A stretch of DNA of 5,085 bases, from the NCBI GenBank assembly GCA_964394085.1, contig CAYMWF010000153.1, positions 1 through 5,085 of the forward strand, in the 5' to 3' direction. This DNA is from CAYMWF01 sp964394085 [NCBI: uncultured Gemmatimonadota bacterium]. GTDB taxonomy: Bacteria > GCA-2686955 > CAYMWF01. Under the pieces are notes generated by a model, which worked only from the letters and a program-made list of their open reading frames with translations, made no database searches and was not told where the DNA came from. The position numbers were made by a program, and so were the translations under genes. Positions 1 through 5,085 of the stretch are shown here, one piece after another (positions within the stretch are counted from its first letter, which is position 1; each line of letters opens with the position of its first letter).

Positions 1-157
1 CTGGTCCTGTGTATAAACCGCCATCTGGTCCTGTGTATAACCCACCGCCGGGACCGGTATACAATCCACCGCCGGGGCCAGTGTAGGCTCCTCCACTAGG
101 ACCGGTGTAGAGCCCCCCTCCAGGACCTGTGTTACGCCCGCCGCCTGAACCTGTGTA
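1..157 (-). repeat. Tandem 24-base coding repeat (octapeptide units)
   Basis: Six full units and a partial seventh of 24 bases each encode one Y-T-G-P-G-G-G-L-like octapeptide. Units nearest the left edge are the most regular (Y-T-G-P at residues 43, 51 and 59), while those nearest the start codon are the most diverged, for example NTGPGGGL at residues 19-26. This suggests recent expansion or homogenisation toward the interior of the gene. The array continues beyond the window. Confidence 0.85.
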
Positions 158-187
158 TTGATCCCTTGGCCAAGTATTTCTATCCAT
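1..187 (-). CDS. Partial gene for a glycine-rich octapeptide (YTGPGGGL) repeat protein
   Basis: Only the first 62 codons are in the window; the gene continues past the left edge, so its real length and any C-terminal domain are unknown. After a short polar start (MDRNTWPRDQ) the protein becomes a run of eight-residue units close to Y-T-G-P-G-G-G-L, beginning at residues 11, 19, 27, 35, 43, 51 and 59. Variants include NTGP, YTGS, PSGGA and PDGGL. No signal peptide or membrane segment is visible. I chose the ATG at 187 because AGGA at 199-196 lies eight bases upstream; the in-frame ATG at 193 is too close to that site. The reading frame is fully open and synonymous codons vary between units, which argues for selection on the protein. 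Repeats of this type occur at the N-terminus of uncharacterised bacterial proteins, but I cannot assign a function. A flexible or self-associating region is the plain inference. Confidence 0.82.
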   Translation of the reverse strand, partial: MDRNTWPRDQYTGSGGGRNTGPGGGLYTGPSGGAYTGPGGGLYTGPGGGLYTGPDGGLYTGP

Positions 188-273
188 CGACATCTTCCTC
201 TTTTTCGTTGTCCATTGTGAGCCTAGCTAGAATTCGACAGCTCCGTACGAATCTTTTTATCGATACCATTCAA

Positions 274-357
274 TCACCGCGCCTCTGACTGCGACGCAAG
301 AACCTTGCGGACCACCTTCCCCTTCTCGTCGTAAAAGGCGAGCCCCTCCTTCGTGTT
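274..357 (-). pseudogene. Orphan C-terminal fragment of a YDEKGK-type anchored protein
   Basis: The stretch reads NTKEGLAFYDEKGKVV followed by RKVLASQSEAR and a TGA stop. It matches the TKEGIVYYDEKGK module at residues 84-96 of the 312-residue protein next door. At DNA level, 316-354 and 1028-1066 align without gaps at 31 of 39 positions. The fragment has no start codon or ribosome binding site of its own: reading further upstream enters AT-rich sequence overlapping the end of the neighbouring gene in another frame, and similarity is lost there. The tail after YDEKGK (hydrophobic, then charged, then stop) looks like a natural protein C-terminus. I read it as the remaining 3' end of an ancestral gene displaced from its 5' part, or of a deleted tandem paralogue. 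A short translated ORF starting at 459 is possible but unlikely. Confidence 0.62.
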
Positions 358-376
358 GAAGATAAAATAGAATGGG

Positions 377-1315
377 TTAGTTAACCTCGACACTATTATA
401 TATAACTTGTAGCAACTCCCAAGCCTCTGAAAATCTATCTGGTGTAAAAGACTTATCACAATCCGCTTTGTATTGCCATTTCTGATATCTAGTTAAAACA
501 GTATTCCCTGATTTGAGCTGTTCGATAATTTTTCTTGCCTGCAGAGATGAAAACCCTTTCGACTCTAAGGCTGATATTGGTTCGTTTTTATCTACACGAA
601 CTGAGATTTTAGAACCTGGTTGGTGATTGTATCCGACAGATACATAGTAACTTCCATCTTTCCAAATTCCTAATATTAGGTCCTCTCTAGATAAATAACA
701 CCAACGGCTATCATCCATTTTGTCTATTTTGCAGACGATATGCCAGTTTTTATCTCTATTGTCATAATCAAGAGTACTATCTGGATTCCCTTGTAAACTG
801 CCGCTTCCGTCTGAATAATAGATCTGATACTTTAATCCTCTAAAGGACCCTGTCTCGATACGCATTGGCTTCTTTTTAAGACTATCAACTTCAACTGAGA
901 TAACTCCTCCCTCGAAAAGAGGACCATGAGAAATTACTTCATCCTCAAAACCCTTAAGATGGGAATTCTTTTGTGTCAATATTGACTTAGATGATGAGAG
1001 TTTATTCTCTGAAGAAGCTGGCTTCGGCTTCCCCTTTTCATCGTAGTAAACGATTCCCTCCTTCGTCAGTCGCACCCTGTCGCCATTCAGATCCGATATC
1101 CGGATCATGCCGCCGTCCTTGAGCCACAGCCCGCTCCGGTTGAGCTTCGCGGCCACGCCCCCGTCGATGTCCTTGATGATCAGCTCCTGCGTCTCAGTGC
1201 GGCGATCCGATGGCACCAAGGCGAGGAATGCGATCAGGATGATGGCGACCGCACCGGCGAGCTTCAAGAAGCGGTTCTGGCGCTCCAGGCGGGTAATACG
1301 TTCTTCGATGTTCAT
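377..1315 (-). CDS. Membrane-anchored protein of 312 residues with an unrecognised C-terminal domain
   Basis: The function is not known. Residues 1-17 (MNIEERITRLERQNRF) look like a short coiled coil, residues 18-36 are a single hydrophobic segment (KLAGAVAIILIAFLALVPS), and residues 40-96 form a beta-rich module ending in TKEGIVYYDEKGK. From about residue 100 the protein changes character: a polar linker, then a domain at about 120-312 with WHIVCKIDKMDDSRWC (190-206), YYVSVGYNHQPGSKISVRVD (223-242) and LTRYQKW (274-280). Cysteines 195, 206 and 286 could allow a disulphide if the domain is outside the cytoplasm. I chose the ATG at 1315 because AAGGAG lies five bases upstream; an in-frame ATG at 1348 would add 11 residues but would bury that site. 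Codons before about residue 100 are GC-rich, and those after are AT-rich (sample 60-base blocks 63% and 33% GC), so the gene looks like a fusion. A terminator isolates it from upstream genes, so it probably has its own promoter. Confidence 0.85.
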   Translation of the reverse strand: MNIEERITRLERQNRFLKLAGAVAIILIAFLALVPSDRRTETQELIIKDIDGGVAAKLNRSGLWLKDGGMIRISDLNGDRVRLTKEGIVYYDEKGKPKPASSENKLSSSKSILTQKNSHLKGFEDEVISHGPLFEGGVISVEVDSLKKKPMRIETGSFRGLKYQIYYSDGSGSLQGNPDSTLDYDNRDKNWHIVCKIDKMDDSRWCYLSREDLILGIWKDGSYYVSVGYNHQPGSKISVRVDKNEPISALESKGFSSLQARKIIEQLKSGNTVLTRYQKWQYKADCDKSFTPDRFSEAWELLQVIYNSVEVN

Positions 1316-1320
1316 ACTCA

Positions 1321-1326
1321 CTCCTT
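1321..1326 (-). promoter_or_regulatory. Ribosome binding site that fixes the start of the 312-residue protein
   Basis: AAGGAG on the minus strand is followed by a five-base spacer (TGAGT) and then the ATG at 1315. This is the best Shine-Dalgarno match near either candidate start and is the reason for preferring 1315 over 1348. The promoter should lie between the terminator at 1393 and here, but I see no convincing -35/-10 pair. Confidence 0.75.
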
Positions 1327-1392
1327 CTAAGGCAATCCCTCCTGACATTCAGCACCTTTTTTCTTTTACACAAATTGATGCGAATCTGGAAG

Positions 1393-1432
1393 AAAAAACC
1401 CTCGCCTCCCGACGGGGCCAGGACTGCGAGGG
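1393..1432 (-). terminator. Strong intrinsic terminator on the minus strand
   Basis: On the minus strand CCCTCGC (1432-1426) pairs perfectly with GCGAGGG (1405-1399) around a 20-base loop that can itself partly pair, and six T residues follow at once (1398-1393). It lies about 70 bases beyond the stop codon of the decayed gene at 1501, so it was probably that gene's terminator and has outlived the coding sequence. It also separates upstream transcription from the 312-residue gene. Confidence 0.85.
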
Positions 1433-1500
1433 GGAAGAGGGAAAGTCAGTCAGAACCTGATCGGGGGAGGAAGGCCCCCCCCCTGAGAGACTCGTAGCCC

Positions 1501-1815
1501 TTATGTCGTCGGTGCGTAGTTATCCAACACCTTCAATGTCTGGACGTAACCTTCCTGGGTTGGATGGTCGCCGACCTCGTCCGTCACAATGAAGTGGAAC
1601 GCTCAGGTTCCCGGGGCCGTGAAGTAGCCCTCGGGATGGTTCGAAACCTCGCTACCTAGGGCGTGCGGGATGAAGAGCTGAGCTGGATCGTCGTCCGTCG
1701 AGAACTCCTTGATCGTGCCGCCATGACGCCATTCAACTAGAGCGTCACCGTGCAGCAGCGGAGGACCAGCGCGGTCATTCCGTCCGCCTGCGGGTCCGCA
1801 CTAGGCGGTTCACGA
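1501..1815 (-). pseudogene. Decayed 3' part of an unidentified gene, with a frameshift and nonsense codons
   Basis: Two minus-strand frames join to give protein-like sequence. From about 1811 to 1740 one frame reads PPSADPQADGMTALVL and then RCCTVTL, with 17 of 18 codons between PADPQ-region proline and the leucine at 1742 ending in G or C. It then meets TAG at 1739-1737. The next frame continues VEWRHGGTIKEF, STDDDPAQLFIPHALGSE, NHPEGYFTAPGT, a TGA at 1605-1603, then AFHFIVTDEVGDHPTQ and a natural TAA at 1503-1501. The TGA sits where Trp would fit (TAPGT-W-AFHF). Upstream, a TGA at 1820-1818 and a TAG at 1853-1851 interrupt the first frame, so the earlier part is weaker. TAPGT.AFHFIVTDE resembles an edge strand of Ig-like extracellular domains, but I cannot name the family. 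A terminator follows at the distance expected for a real gene. A sequencing error could explain one lesion but not all of them. Confidence 0.62.
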
Positions 1816-1844
1816 AATCACCGGTAGTTCTTCGAAGCAAGTCC

Positions 1845-1864
1845 CGAGGTCTAATCCGACCTCG
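1845..1864. repeat. Perfect 7-base hairpin (CGAGGTC / GACCTCG)
   Basis: CGAGGTC at 1845-1851 pairs with GACCTCG at 1858-1864 around a six-base loop (TAATCC). No T run follows on either strand, so it is not an intrinsic terminator. Its left arm overlaps the 10-base word AAGTCCCGAG (1839-1848), which recurs at 2020-2029. Confidence 0.6.
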
Positions 1865-1997
1865 TCCCCAGCTAAGCGATGCAGGCTCAATCCCTTGGTG
1901 CAATCAGAACCAGTTTCCGCAAAACAACTGCTATGCAAACGGGAATCGAACTCGCCAAAAACGTCACCGCCGTAAACCCTTGTCAATACTCAACCCA

Positions 1998-2109
1998 AAA
2001 CCTCGGGACGAGGTGCACGAAGTCCCGAGCTTTCAGAGACAGAGACGCCAATATGCGAGATTTCAGGGGAGAAACCGGCCTTTCCCCACAAGAGCTCGTC
2101 CCGAGGTTT
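1998..2109. repeat. 15-base perfect inverted repeat around an 82-base spacer
   Basis: AAACCTCGGGACGAG at 1998-2012 is the exact reverse complement of CTCGTCCCGAGGTTT at 2095-2109. Each arm can also fold alone: CCTCG-GGA-CGAGG at 2001-2013 and CTCG-TCC-CGAG at 2095-2105. GTCCCGAG occurs again inside the spacer (2022-2029) and at 1841-1848. There is no transposase nearby and I did not find a flanking target duplication. It could be a small non-autonomous repeat, a structured RNA or a protein-binding site; the sequence alone does not decide. Confidence 0.6.
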
Positions 2110-2161
2110 GGCGTCCCCCACCTCTGCAAATCCTTTACCCACAGGCCAAAACGGACGACGA

Positions 2162-2209
2162 CTCGCCAGGTCACCCCGGCGAGCCGTTCTTTAGCGGAGA
2201 TAGTCCGCT
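2162..2209. repeat. Two adjacent short hairpins
   Basis: CTCGCC (2162-2167) pairs with GGCGAG (2178-2183), and AGCGGA (2193-2198) pairs with TCCGCT (2204-2209) around a five-base loop. Both stems are six perfect base pairs, separated by nine bases. Neither is followed by a T run on the plus strand, and the minus strand gives no T run either. They may belong to the same structured element as the inverted repeat at 1998-2109. Confidence 0.45.
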
Positions 2210-2406
2210 TTGATATCGGTGGTGGAGCAAACGCAACTGGGTTCGGAACCGTCTCTGTTTTTTGACTCGGCCTGCCTTGAACTCAACTCCAGGCTTGGTG
2301 CCCCTCGTTATCCATTAGAATCGCCTTACGTTTATTGAGCGTCGCATATTTTCCATAAGGTACAGTCGGCTTTGGCACTCCGTGGAAACATATCCCGCCT
2401 TGCCCT

Positions 2407-2438
2407 AAAATAAGTTATCCTGAAAAGTTAAGGACTTA
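2407..2438 (-). terminator. Possible weak terminator for the 856-residue gene
   Basis: Reading on the minus strand, TAAGT then CCT (2438-2431 side) can pair with AGG then ACTTA (2421-2411) across a three-base bulge, with a nine-base loop and four T residues after it (2410-2407). The stem is AT-rich and imperfect. It is the best candidate in the roughly 100 bases after the stop at 2507, but it is far weaker than the one at 1393-1432. Confidence 0.22.
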
Positions 2439-2506
2439 CGACTGTCTTCCTCCGATGGCTTCACCAATGCAAAGACCAGATAATATTGAAGTAGCAAATT
2501 GCAGCC

Positions 2507-5077
2507 CTATAGATCTTTAAGCTCGACCGTCGTCACCTCGCCAGGCGAAACATCCAAGACGCTTAAGACTACCTCTGCACGCTCTCCGGTGACAGGGTCT
2601 TGGCAGATTTGCACTAATTCCCCTTTTCCTGCTGGTAGAGAAAGCATCATGACGCTACCTTCTGAAGCCGGTCGAATATCCAGAACCGCCGAGGGACCGC
2701 CTGGTCCTTTCCATCTATAAGCGTAGTGTACCCCCCCTCTGTCAGAAGAAAGCACACCACTAAGCACCAACTTCCCCAAGTACATCTCATACTTCCAGGA
2801 TGTCTCGCCAGCAGAGAGAGTGACTCTGTCTTCGATTAACAAATATCTACCTTCTCCCAAAGGGCCGCGAATCGTCAACCGGTAATATCCTGCCTTCCTG
2901 TTTAAAATCCTGAAGCTACCATCGTTTTTTAAGACTGCGCGACTTATGTCAGAATTGGGTAGTCGATCCTCGGACAGGCTCGCAGTCCACCCAGGAGGTA
3001 ACGAACCGTCGATAGTGAAAATCCCCGCCAAGGAACACTCCGTTTCTAACGTCAAGTCAAAGTTGAAGATTGTCGTCTTTCCCTCCTCGACAACACAGTC
3101 CCATGGAATCTGCTTTTCAAAACTTGCAGGATCTCCAGTAGAGTATCTATTAATCCACCTCCGCTTGTTTAGTCTATCCCTGTCTCTTACCTGGACCTGC
3201 CAATTTCCGGGTATCAAGTGATCGAAACGGAAGCTACCATCAGAGCCAATCTGTCTAAATATGGGATGCCCGTCGCCACAGGAGATTCCCACATTGAATC
3301 CGCTGGGATCTCGACCGGCAGCAGCCAGTAACTTTCCTTCGATTGCGCCTCCCTGTCCAAGCACGATTTCTATGTCTCGAACGCCCTCAATGTGATCAAT
3401 GACCATCGGGCCTGTTACCCAAGCTGCGTAGCCTTCCACTTCGGCTCGTAGATAGAAGGCACCCGACTGCTTTAGCCAGAGACAAAACTGACCACTGGTA
3501 TCGGTCTCGTCAGTCACGCACGGCTCAATCTGAGAACGGCAGACAAAGCCTTCGACAAAACTCTCAGACCCGAACGCCACGGTCTTGTGAAGACCGACCT
3601 TAACCCTTTCCATCGGAAGATTTTCGGCTGTCACCCTACCCAGTACTCCTGGTATCGAGACCATTTCAATGGCGATTTCATCGGGGACAGTTCCCTTGTA
3701 ATAGGACCCCAGTTCAGCTGACAGGTATCGTTCTGCCTCCACTGTAAGCCAAAACTCTTCGCCCGGAATCGGGATCTCGGTGACTCCATTTTCCCCGAGC
3801 TTATTTCCTAGAAAAGCGTAGGTTTTGTCTAAGCGTTCATCGCGCCACAACTCATTTCCTTGGTGATCACGGAAAACCTTGTGCTGCAAGAGTACATTTA
3901 CAGTGAATTGGGAGAGAGGCTTGCCTCTAACGTCATGGACAAAAAGAGATATATTTCGTCGGAGATTAGTGAACTGGAGCATAAGGTCCAGCGTTCCCGG
4001 CGCAACGTCCTGAACCTCAACAAATTCATACTTCCTCTCTGAATCATAAGCTCTTATTGTGTGAGGAACACGCTCGCCCAACTCAATTCGGAAATGTCCT
4101 TTCTCGTCGGCCTTGCAGTTCGAAGCATCCTCACGTGTCTCTGTCCTATATCTCCCTTCAACTGTTGCGCTCGGTGCTGGATTACCATCCGGATAGAAGA
4201 CTATTCCTTCGATGCAGTCACTCGCTGGTCTTGATTCCAGAACAAGTTCAATATGAGTGAGTTGTCCGCCAACAGGTACCTCTAAAGGTTCAGAAACAGT
4301 CCAGTATGTGTCCCTTTTTCCTGCCAGGAGACAAACCTTTCCTGAAGGGACACCTGGCAGGTGAAAAGTACCGTTCGTCACGCTAAGTGTCTTAGAAATC
4401 CTTTCAGAGGAACTTCTAAAACGAGGACCTTGAACCCTGACTTTCTCCAAATCTATCCCGTGAAGATCAGGGACAGTGCAATAGACCTCAGCATTGGATA
4501 CAGGTTTTCCCAATTCGGTCACGACTCGCCCTGAAATAATCCCACCCAGTTTGAGAATGACGTCACCCAAATCCAGGCCTTCGCTTAACGTAACAGAGAA
4601 GTCCTTCTCTAGCCTCTCAAACCCTTCTTTCTCTGCTCGCATATGAATTGTAAACTGGGAGTCACTTTTAACTTTTCGCAATCTCCCTACTAAGCATCCG
4701 TGAGAATCACTTACCTTGTTATCCGCTACGTTAGTAGGCCACGTTGTCACCCTCACTCCGGCGACTGGGGCACCTGTCTCGTTGAGAAAACGCACCCTGA
4801 AGCAAAGCCTATTCTCCTTTATTCCGGAATCTTCAAACTCACCAGACTCTAAAATAGCAATTTTATCCCTTGATCCTTCTTCCTCAAGATGCTCAACGAG
4901 ATTCCGTTCATCGATTTCATTATTTGGATCAGTGTCTAAAAAAGATCGTGGGAGTATCCCCTCACGTAACTCGTCATTTCTGTTCACTTCATTCCATACA
5001 GCTGTAGTAATAACAGCAATAAACAGAAAGGTTACTGGAATTAGTATCCAGAGCATAAACCTAGAGTTTTTTTTCAT
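2507..5077 (-). CDS. Membrane-anchored protein with about eight carboxypeptidase-regulatory-like beta modules
   Basis: The 856-residue protein begins with a basic tip (MKKNSR), a hydrophobic segment at 8-28 (MLWILIPVTFLFIAVITTAV) and a long acidic linker to about 87. This suits an uncleaved anchor with the rest outside the cytoplasm. The remainder is a chain of modules of roughly 80-110 residues starting near 88, 177, 288, 372, 475, 576, 679 and 768. Several show the pattern of the carboxypeptidase D regulatory-like fold (PF13620 type): hydrophobic-G-x-V, then D/E-x-G-x-P-V-x-x-A/V-x-V, later D-x-G-x-F. Examples are FLNETGAPVAGVRV (97-110), ISGRVVTELGKPVSNAEV (181-198), TSGQFCLWL (527-535) and GSDGSFRFDHLIPGNW (611-626). 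There are 13 cysteines after the anchor and no catalytic motif. Such modules usually serve binding or structural roles at the envelope; the ligand is unknown. The ATG at 5077 precedes a basic-then-hydrophobic start, but only eight bases upstream are visible and no ribosome binding site is seen in them. ATG at 5056 is an alternative. The frame is open to the window edge. Confidence 0.88.
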   Translation of the reverse strand: MKKNSRFMLWILIPVTFLFIAVITTAVWNEVNRNDELREGILPRSFLDTDPNNEIDERNLVEHLEEEGSRDKIAILESGEFEDSGIKENRLCFRVRFLNETGAPVAGVRVTTWPTNVADNKVSDSHGCLVGRLRKVKSDSQFTIHMRAEKEGFERLEKDFSVTLSEGLDLGDVILKLGGIISGRVVTELGKPVSNAEVYCTVPDLHGIDLEKVRVQGPRFRSSSERISKTLSVTNGTFHLPGVPSGKVCLLAGKRDTYWTVSEPLEVPVGGQLTHIELVLESRPASDCIEGIVFYPDGNPAPSATVEGRYRTETREDASNCKADEKGHFRIELGERVPHTIRAYDSERKYEFVEVQDVAPGTLDLMLQFTNLRRNISLFVHDVRGKPLSQFTVNVLLQHKVFRDHQGNELWRDERLDKTYAFLGNKLGENGVTEIPIPGEEFWLTVEAERYLSAELGSYYKGTVPDEIAIEMVSIPGVLGRVTAENLPMERVKVGLHKTVAFGSESFVEGFVCRSQIEPCVTDETDTSGQFCLWLKQSGAFYLRAEVEGYAAWVTGPMVIDHIEGVRDIEIVLGQGGAIEGKLLAAAGRDPSGFNVGISCGDGHPIFRQIGSDGSFRFDHLIPGNWQVQVRDRDRLNKRRWINRYSTGDPASFEKQIPWDCVVEEGKTTIFNFDLTLETECSLAGIFTIDGSLPPGWTASLSEDRLPNSDISRAVLKNDGSFRILNRKAGYYRLTIRGPLGEGRYLLIEDRVTLSAGETSWKYEMYLGKLVLSGVLSSDRGGVHYAYRWKGPGGPSAVLDIRPASEGSVMMLSLPAGKGELVQICQDPVTGERAEVVLSVLDVSPGEVTTVELKDL

Positions 5078-5085
5078 ACCAACAC

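Larger units (their letters stand above)
1816..2506. other. About 690 bases without a supportable gene
   Basis: No frame here has a good start, ribosome binding site and plausible protein together. The minus strand is open without a stop from 2282 to 1983, and the plus strand is open over 1879-2265 and 1980-2213. These overlap one another, show no recognisable family and are probably low-stop-density artefacts. The right part (about 2290-2506) is more AT-rich and looks like ordinary intergenic DNA downstream of the 856-residue gene. The left part holds the hairpins and inverted repeats listed separately. It may include more of the decayed gene at 1501 or a small non-coding element. Confidence 0.55.

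Noticed and set aside
231-262. Plus-strand hairpin GAATTCG...CGAATC followed by five T residues
   Set aside because: The stem is about six pairs with a bulge and no plus-strand gene precedes it. Read on the minus strand, the T run is on the wrong side.
1107-1460. Plus-strand 117-codon ORF
   Set aside because: It lies opposite the GC-rich start of the 312-residue gene and runs through its ribosome binding site and the upstream terminator, so it is a shadow frame.
1501-1860. Stop-codon reassignment (TGA or TAG read as Trp)
   Set aside because: The intact neighbouring genes use TGG for Trp with no internal TGA, and the region also carries a frameshift, so decay explains it better.
1921-1960. 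A tRNA T-arm-like string on the minus strand (GAGTTCGATTCCCGT)
   Set aside because: The arm has a mismatch and a wobble, and no matching acceptor, D arm, anticodon arm or CCA is present at the right distance. I do not call a tRNA or a tRNA-derived attachment site.
2240-2264. GGTT-CGG-AACC followed by a T6 run on the plus strand as a terminator
   Set aside because: The stem is only four pairs, it is separated from the T run by several bases, and there is no credible plus-strand gene upstream.
1879-2265. Plus-strand 128-codon ORF, including GIELAKNV, which recalls the start of IS110-type transposases
   Set aside because: The resemblance is only a few residues and the rest shows no transposase motif. 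There is no good ribosome binding site and the ORF overlaps the hairpin cluster and other open frames.
2455-2520. 21-codon plus-strand ORF (MASPMQRPDNIEV...) convergent with the 856-residue gene
   Set aside because: It has no ribosome binding site, overlaps the end of the large gene and is too short to support without conservation.

Overview
This window looks like an accessory stretch of a bacterial chromosome in which every supportable gene reads on the minus strand. Two complete genes encode proteins with an N-terminal membrane anchor and a large domain predicted to lie outside the cytoplasm. A third gene, cut by the left edge, encodes a glycine-rich octapeptide repeat protein. The style (chains of carboxypeptidase-regulatory-like beta domains on a single anchor, small coiled-coil/TM/beta proteins, Gly-rich repeats) resembles Planctomycetota or similar large-genome Gram-negatives. 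That placement is an impression, not a demonstration: there is no rRNA, tRNA or marker gene here.

Layout from right to left, in the direction of transcription: (1) 5077-2507, an 856-residue anchored protein with about eight consecutive beta-sandwich-like modules. (2) 2506-1816, about 690 bases with no credible intact gene, containing several short perfect hairpins and a 15-base inverted repeat, many built on the word GTCCCGAG/CTCGGGAC. (3) 1815-1501, the decayed 3' end of a gene, readable as protein in two frames joined by a frameshift and broken by nonsense codons. (4) 1432-1393, a strong intrinsic terminator. (5) 1315-377, a 312-residue anchored protein whose first third is about 60% GC while the rest is clearly AT-rich. 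(6) 357-274, an orphan fragment encoding the C-terminal tail of a relative of that protein's GC-rich part. (7) 187 to the left edge, the start of the YTGPGGGL repeat protein.

The most informative feature is the 274-1315 mosaic. A GC-rich TKEG...YDEKGK coding module lies on each side of an AT-rich segment that supplies a different C-terminal domain, which suggests that a domain was swapped in and the old tail left behind. With the pseudogene next door, the picture is of a region that gains, swaps and loses cell-envelope proteins. I see no metabolic pathway, defence system, CRISPR array, transposase or tRNA, and nothing ties these genes into one functional system beyond shared strand and likely envelope location.
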